A DNA stretch of 43,356 nt from Candidatus Altarchaeales archaeon (lineage in GTDB: Archaea; Altiarchaeota; Altiarchaeia; IMC4; QMZM01): the NCBI GenBank assembly GCA_023252215.1, contig JAHEXG010000006.1, forward strand, positions 1 through 43,356. Reading direction: 5' to 3'. Shown piece by piece: positions 38,580-43,356 of the stretch. Position 1 is the first letter of the stretch. Every line of letters begins with the position of its first letter. The translations under genes and the position numbers were made by a program. The notes beneath the pieces are model-generated. The model made no database searches. It was not told the DNA's origin and saw nothing but the letters and a program-made list of their open reading frames with translations.

Positions 38580-39812
38580 ATGCCCCGGACCAGCTACATC
38601 GATCTGGATTATTCGCCTGACGAAAACGATCTCGTGGTTACTTTTTACGCGGAGCCCGGCGAGGGCACGAGCCTTGAGAAAGCCTGCGAGGCTGTCGCTT
38701 CCGAGTCTTCTGTCGGGACCTGGACCGACGTAAGTACTACGAAGCCGCGCATAATGGAGCGTCTTGGCCCCTCTGTCTATGCGTTGGACAAGAAGACAGG
38801 AGTTGTGAAAGTAGCGTATCCTGGCGAGCTTTTCGAGCAGGGCAACATGCCCCAGATATACAGCAGCGTGGCCGGGAATATTTTCGGCATGAAGTCTGTC
38901 GCTAATCTGCGTCTACTTGATATCAAGTTCCCCAGGTCTATCGTCAAATCCTTCAAGGGCCCGAAGTATGGGATAACCGGCGTCCGAAAGATACTGAAAA
39001 TAAAAGACCGGCCTCTCGTAGGCACGATAATAAAGCCCAAGCTGGGCCTTGGAGCGGACGATCACGCGCGCGTCGCATATGATTCCTGGGTGGGCGGCTG
39101 CGACATAGTGAAGGACGACGAGAACCTTACGAATCAGCGCTTTAATCCCTTCGGAGAACGCGTTCTAAAGACGCTCAAGATGCGGGACCGAGCAGAGTGC
39201 GAAACAGGGGACAAAAAAGTTTACATGCCCAACGTTACGGCAGACACCGAGGAGATGATAAACCGGGCAGAGCTTGTGAAAGAGAACGGCGGAGAATACG
39301 CGATGGTGGATGTCGTGACTGCGGGATTCTCCGGCCTGCAGTCTCTCATAGACGAAGACCTCGACTTGGTCATACACGCGCACAGGGCCATGCATGCGGC
39401 TTTTACAAGGAATCCGAAGCACGGCATATCCATGCTGGCGTATGCGCGTTCCCTGCGCCTGATAGGAGTCGACCAACTACACATCGGGACCGCCGTGGGC
39501 AAGATGGAAGGCCCGGCCCAGGACGTGATAGCGATCAAAAATGCCATGAAAGAGGAGCTCTACAACATAAAGGCCGTTTTTCCAGTGTGCTCCGGCGGAC
39601 TACACCCCGGCCTTGTGCCGGATCTGATAGACATACTCGGCTCTGACATAATAATCCAGATGGGCGGGGGAATACACGGCCACCCCGAGGGGACGGTCGC
39701 GGGTGCGAGGGCTGCGAGGGGGGCGGTGGAAGCCGTGATGAAGGGCATTTCTCTGGAAGAGTATGCCGAAGACCATGAGGAATTGAAAGAGGCATTGGAG
39801 AAGTGGGCTTAG
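38580..39812 (+). CDS. rbcL: Ribulose-bisphosphate carboxylase large chain, form III-like
   Basis: SSVGTWTDVST; GTIIKPKLGLGADDHARVAYDSWVGGCDIVKDDENLTNQRFNPF; HAHRAMHAAFTR; HIGTAVGKMEG; QMGGGIHGHPEGTVAGARAARGAVEA. Confidence 0.96.
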   Translation: MPRTSYIDLDYSPDENDLVVTFYAEPGEGTSLEKACEAVASESSVGTWTDVSTTKPRIMERLGPSVYALDKKTGVVKVAYPGELFEQGNMPQIYSSVAGNIFGMKSVANLRLLDIKFPRSIVKSFKGPKYGITGVRKILKIKDRPLVGTIIKPKLGLGADDHARVAYDSWVGGCDIVKDDENLTNQRFNPFGERVLKTLKMRDRAECETGDKKVYMPNVTADTEEMINRAELVKENGGEYAMVDVVTAGFSGLQSLIDEDLDLVIHAHRAMHAAFTRNPKHGISMLAYARSLRLIGVDQLHIGTAVGKMEGPAQDVIAIKNAMKEELYNIKAVFPVCSGGLHPGLVPDLIDILGSDIIIQMGGGIHGHPEGTVAGARAARGAVEAVMKGISLEEYAEDHEELKEALEKWA

Positions 39813-39832
39813 GTTTATGCTCCTTCTTTTTA

Positions 39833-39860
39833 TATATGTAATACATATGTTTTACATATA
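39833..39860. promoter_or_regulatory. Operator-like inverted repeat TATATGTAA-N10-TTACATATA upstream of the RHH/PIN pair, overlapping TATA-like sequence
   Basis: Perfect 9-bp arms, centre 39846.5, 26 nt upstream of the antitoxin ATG. Confidence 0.65.
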
Positions 39861-39885
39861 GATAACATATCTGTGAAGGAAAAAA

Positions 39886-40215
39886 ATGTCTGAAAACATT
39901 CTTGTCAGGATCCCCGACATGCTCCGGGAAGAGGCGGATCTTTACGTGGAGAGCGGTTTTTTCGAGAGCCGCAGCGAGTTGATCCGCGAGGCTATGCGGG
40001 AGTTTCTCGAGAAGCTGGACAAGGAGAAAGAGGGGATCGCCGTTGATTTGTACCGGAAGGGGAAGGTTTCTCTTTCGCGTGCTGCGGAGATATCGGGCGT
40101 CGGCTACGAACGGATGAAGGAATTATTGGCTGCTCGCGGCATCCCCTTTAGCCGGGGTCCTGAGGCTTTGTCCGAGCTTGAGAAGGAGTATTCCGTCGCA
40201 AGTAAGCGCCTATGA
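39886..40215 (+). CDS. Antitoxin-like fusion: N-terminal ribbon-helix-helix plus C-terminal UPF0175-like HTH
   Basis: ENILVRIPDMLREEADLYVESGFFESRSELIREAMREFLE (RHH), then KVSLSRAAEISGVGYERMKELLAARGIPF (UPF0175). Confidence 0.88.
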   Translation: MSENILVRIPDMLREEADLYVESGFFESRSELIREAMREFLEKLDKEKEGIAVDLYRKGKVSLSRAAEISGVGYERMKELLAARGIPFSRGPEALSELEKEYSVASKRL

Positions 40216-40691
40216 AAGAAGCGGTATTGGATAACTCGGTCATTTCTGCATTTGTAAAGATCGGAAGGCTCGGCCTGCTGCGCGATGTCTTGAAAGGCGC
40301 GCGCGTCTATGTCGCGGATACGGTTTATCGCGAGATGATATTTCCCGAGGCTCTTTGCGCGGTTTCTTTTGGTCCGAAGTTTGGCGGCTGGATGATATTA
40401 GAGAAGGTCGACGTAAGCGACTTCGGCAGTCCGGGGATCGGCGCAGGCGAGGCCGGGACCGTGAAGCTTGCAAAGGAGAAGAACGCGGTAGCCGTTCTGG
40501 ATGACCTTTCCGGCAGGAAGTTTGCGGCAAAGCACGGCGTCGCCATTGTGGGTACGCTGGCATTGCTGCGTCTTGCATTGGATCGCAGTCTGGTGTCTGA
40601 AGAAGAGCTTGTTGTGGTCCTTCAGGACCTTGAGAGGAAAGACTCTTTCAGGATGAGTAGGGAGCTTATGGACTGGGTGCTTGGAAAGTAA
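40212..40691 (+). CDS. PIN-like toxin (DUF3368 family)
   Basis: VLDNSVISAFVKIGRLGLL; GAGEAGTVKLAKEKNAVAVLDDLSGRKFA; 4-nt overlap with the antitoxin. Confidence 0.88.
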   Translation: MKEAVLDNSVISAFVKIGRLGLLRDVLKGARVYVADTVYREMIFPEALCAVSFGPKFGGWMILEKVDVSDFGSPGIGAGEAGTVKLAKEKNAVAVLDDLSGRKFAAKHGVAIVGTLALLRLALDRSLVSEEELVVVLQDLERKDSFRMSRELMDWVLGK

Positions 40692-40700
40692 GTGCGGTCT

Positions 40701-41675
40701 TTATCGTCCCCTGAAACTAAGCGGGTGGTTTATTGCGCATTCTGCTTTGCATAGGCCGTATGATTTTATTTTTGCGCATGAGGGGCAGGAATATTTTGTT
40801 GCTCCTTTTTCTCCTGTGAGGAATTCCAGTTGGTATCTGGTTTTTTCTTCGTTGTAGTTCGGGAAGCGCGAGAATACTTTTAAGAGGCCGTCCATGTTGA
40901 GTCCTGCGCCTATGAAGAATGTTGCGATTATGAATCTTTCATTGTGCGAGACATTTGCCGATTCCAACGATGCCAGCATCGATTTGATGCAGGGCGGTAT
41001 TGTTTTTTCGTTTATCTGGTCTATCTTTACTTCTTCCGGCTTTTTTATGTACCGGCTTGCTACGTCGTTTGCGGCTTTTTTGAGCGCGTCGGGTATGGCT
41101 TTTGTATCTATCGGCTCCATTACTTTGAGCCTTATTACCTCCCTTAGCAGGAGCATTGTCTCTGATTCGTCGACTGATACGTATCCTGCGTCCATTACCC
41201 TGTTTACCAGTTTCCATCTGGGGTCTGTCTTGGCCTGGCTGGAGGCGATGCGCAGATACTCGGCGTAGTGTATCCTCCCGTCAGCCGGCTTGAATGAAAG
41301 GTCCTCCATGACCTCATTTAAGACCCTCTTTTTGTCTGCTTCCTTTTGCAGGAACGAATAAGCGGATTCGGCCTCTCCCGATGCGTATCTGTAGAGTATC
41401 TGCCTGTTTCCTATGTGGTTTACGAGGATCCTTGCTATTGCGTAATCTAGTATTGTCAGTTCCTGGGATATTTTGTCTTCCGGGCTCTGGCCGATTTTTC
41501 CCGTTATTGCGTCTTTTATTCTTTGTTTTGACTGATTTACTGCCGCAGAATACAGCGGGTGGTTCTCTATATCCGCCAGGTTTATCTTGAGCGATGATAC
41601 GTATTCTCTGGCTTCTTTTAGGAAGGGGTATCTGGCCAGTTTTGCAAGTTCGTAAGTCTTTTCCTGTTCTTTCAT
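40701..41675 (-). CDS. priL: DNA primase large subunit (Fe-S)
   Basis: ELAKLARYPFLKEAREYV; IPPCIKSML; HNERFIIATFFIGAGLN; YSCPSCAKIKSYGLC. Confidence 0.88.
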   Translation of the reverse strand: MKEQEKTYELAKLARYPFLKEAREYVSSLKINLADIENHPLYSAAVNQSKQRIKDAITGKIGQSPEDKISQELTILDYAIARILVNHIGNRQILYRYASGEAESAYSFLQKEADKKRVLNEVMEDLSFKPADGRIHYAEYLRIASSQAKTDPRWKLVNRVMDAGYVSVDESETMLLLREVIRLKVMEPIDTKAIPDALKKAANDVASRYIKKPEEVKIDQINEKTIPPCIKSMLASLESANVSHNERFIIATFFIGAGLNMDGLLKVFSRFPNYNEEKTRYQLEFLTGEKGATKYSCPSCAKIKSYGLCKAECAINHPLSFRGR

Positions 41676-41799
41676 CTTCTGCTCCTGGGAACTTATATTT
41701 TTGTGCTGGAAAGTAAATGAATTAACAGGGAGTTTTTTTTTGTTTACGGTTTAAGCCTTTAATGTAATTTAAACATCCAAACCCATTAATAAATCCAAC

Positions 41800-42339
41800 A
41801 TGTCTTCTCAGGAAAAAGAGGGTAAAAAGCCGGTAAAAGGGCTTGAGCAAGAAGAAAAGCCCATATCGCCAGAGGAGGAAGAGGTATCCGAGTTAAAGGA
41901 CCGCATAAAGGACTTGGAAGAGCGCATACAAGACCAGGATTACACCATTCTGCGCCAGAGGGCGGACGTCGACAACTACCGCAAGCAACTGGACAAAGAG
42001 AAAGAAGATTTTGTTAAATGCGCTAACAAAGACATCATACTAGACCTGTTGGAAGTCGCAGACAACTTCGAGCGGGCCCTTCCACTGCTGCGTAAAAAGG
42101 ACCCTGAAAGCGCCAGGGGCATGGACATCGTCTACAAACATCTTATGAAGACGCTGGAAAAATACGGCCTATGCAGGATCGAAGCTATGGGGAAAAAATT
42201 CGACCCAGGCTACCATGAGGCCTTCCTGCAGGAAGAAACCGAAGGCCCGGAAGGCATGGTCCTGGAAGAACTGCAGCGCGGATACCTTCTGAAAGACAAA
42301 GTAATAAGGCATTCGAAAGTGAAAGTATCAAAAAATTAA
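41800..42339 (+). CDS. grpE: Nucleotide exchange factor GrpE
   Basis: [85 protein letters not shown]. Confidence 0.95.
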   Translation: MSSQEKEGKKPVKGLEQEEKPISPEEEEVSELKDRIKDLEERIQDQDYTILRQRADVDNYRKQLDKEKEDFVKCANKDIILDLLEVADNFERALPLLRKKDPESARGMDIVYKHLMKTLEKYGLCRIEAMGKKFDPGYHEAFLQEETEGPEGMVLEELQRGYLLKDKVIRHSKVKVSKN

Positions 42340-42358
42340 ATCGTTATGGAGAAAAAAA

Positions 42359-43356
42359 ATGGCTGACGCAAAAACCACAAAGGAAAAAATCATCGGAATA
42401 GATCTGGGGACAAGCAACTCTCAGGCGGCTGTGATCATAGGAGGCAAACCGGTTATAATACCCTCGGCGGAGGGCACGACTTATGCCGGCAAGATGTTCC
42501 CTTCATTCGTAGCTTTTACAAAGGACGGCCAGGTACTGGTAGGGGAGACTGCGAAGAGGCAGGCGGTATCCAATACCGATGGGACCGTGATGGCTGCCAA
42601 AAGAAAGATGGGGACAGACTATAAATACAACATCTACGGCAAGGAATACACGCCGCAACAGATATCCGCCTACATACTCCAGAAGATAAAGACCGATTCC
42701 GAAGCCTTCCTCGGGGAACCCGTGAAAAAGGCAGTCATAACCGTTCCCGCATACTTCGACGACAACCAGAGAACCGCTACAAAAGACGCAGGCGTAATAG
42801 CGGGCCTGGACGTGGTCAGGATAATAAACGAGCCCACAGCGGCCTCTCTTGCATACGGCCTGGACAAAGCAGGGGAAAAAGACCAGAAGATAATGGTCTT
42901 CGACCTGGGCGCAGGAACGCTCGACGTAACGATAATGGATTTCGGCGACGGAGTATTCGAAGTCGTATCCACCAGCGGAGACACGCAGCTGGGCGGAAAA
43001 GACATGGACGACGCCATCGTTAACTGGATGGTCGCAGAATTCAAAAAAGACACGGGAATAGACCTGTCCAAGGACAAGATGGTAGTGCAGCGTATCCGGG
43101 AAGCCGGCGAAAAAGCCAAGATAGAACTCTCGACAGTCCTGGAAACAGACATAAACCTGCCCTATATCACCGCAGACCAAAGCGGTCCAAAACATTTAGC
43201 GATAAAGTTCTACCGCTCCAAACTGGAAGAACTCGTAGGGCCCATCGTAGACAGATGCAAAATATCCATGGAAAGGGCAATGAAAGATGCGAAGCTGACG
43301 CAGGCCCAGATATCAAAAGTCATACTAGTGGGAGGCCCTACCAGGATGCCCATCGT
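42359..43356 (+). CDS. dnaK: Molecular chaperone DnaK (truncated at window end), absent from ORF track
   Basis: Translated by hand: [39 protein letters not shown]...[44 protein letters not shown]...[18 protein letters not shown]. Confidence 0.96.
   Translation, partial: MADAKTTKEKIIGIDLGTSNSQAAVIIGGKPVIIPSAEGTTYAGKMFPSFVAFTKDGQVLVGETAKRQAVSNTDGTVMAAKRKMGTDYKYNIYGKEYTPQQISAYILQKIKTDSEAFLGEPVKKAVITVPAYFDDNQRTATKDAGVIAGLDVVRIINEPTAASLAYGLDKAGEKDQKIMVFDLGAGTLDVTIMDFGDGVFEVVSTSGDTQLGGKDMDDAIVNWMVAEFKKDTGIDLSKDKMVVQRIREAGEKAKIELSTVLETDINLPYITADQSGPKHLAIKFYRSKLEELVGPIVDRCKISMERAMKDAKLTQAQISKVILVGGPTRMPI

Noticed and set aside
42503-43195. 230-aa minus-strand ORF over dnaK
   Set aside because: DnaK frame has unmistakable motifs; the antisense ORF is a shadow.

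Overview
This is an archaeal chromosomal window, densely coded on both strands and roughly 48% GC by eye. It resembles DPANN or Altiarchaeota-type genomes, but that lineage call is an inference. Information-processing genes include eL37, LSm, RNase P component 4, a YhbY-like protein, Trm1, pelota, PriL and GrpE/DnaK, plus tRNA-Val(GAC) and an intron-containing tRNA-Thr(GGU). Metabolic genes include HisG, HisB, class I GAPDH, SHMT, PurS, PurD, archaeal PEP carboxylase, 6-phospho-3-hexuloisomerase, form III-like RuBisCO, a DHPS-like protein and a core MetE-like protein. The clearest metabolic block is a six-gene cluster (10896-16189, minus strand) for the archaeal modified mevalonate pathway: IDI-2, isopentenyl phosphate kinase, both aconitase-X/phosphomevalonate dehydratase subunits, a UbiD-family decarboxylase and UbiX. 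Accessory features include a HEPN/MNT pair, an RHH-UPF0175/PIN pair with an upstream operator-like inverted repeat, and a GNAT acetyltransferase in tail-to-tail contact with a conserved-looking 57-aa ORF missing from the ORF track. Upstream of tRNA-Val there is a 23-nt copy of the tRNA 5' end beside two perfect palindromes or hairpins. A MoxR ATPase lies next to a giant SNAP/TPR-like protein and a coiled-coil protein, without the usual DUF58/vWA partners. I recovered three CDSs absent from the track: eL37 (53 aa), the 57-aa ORF, and the truncated dnaK. I saw no CRISPR array, rRNA or transposase.
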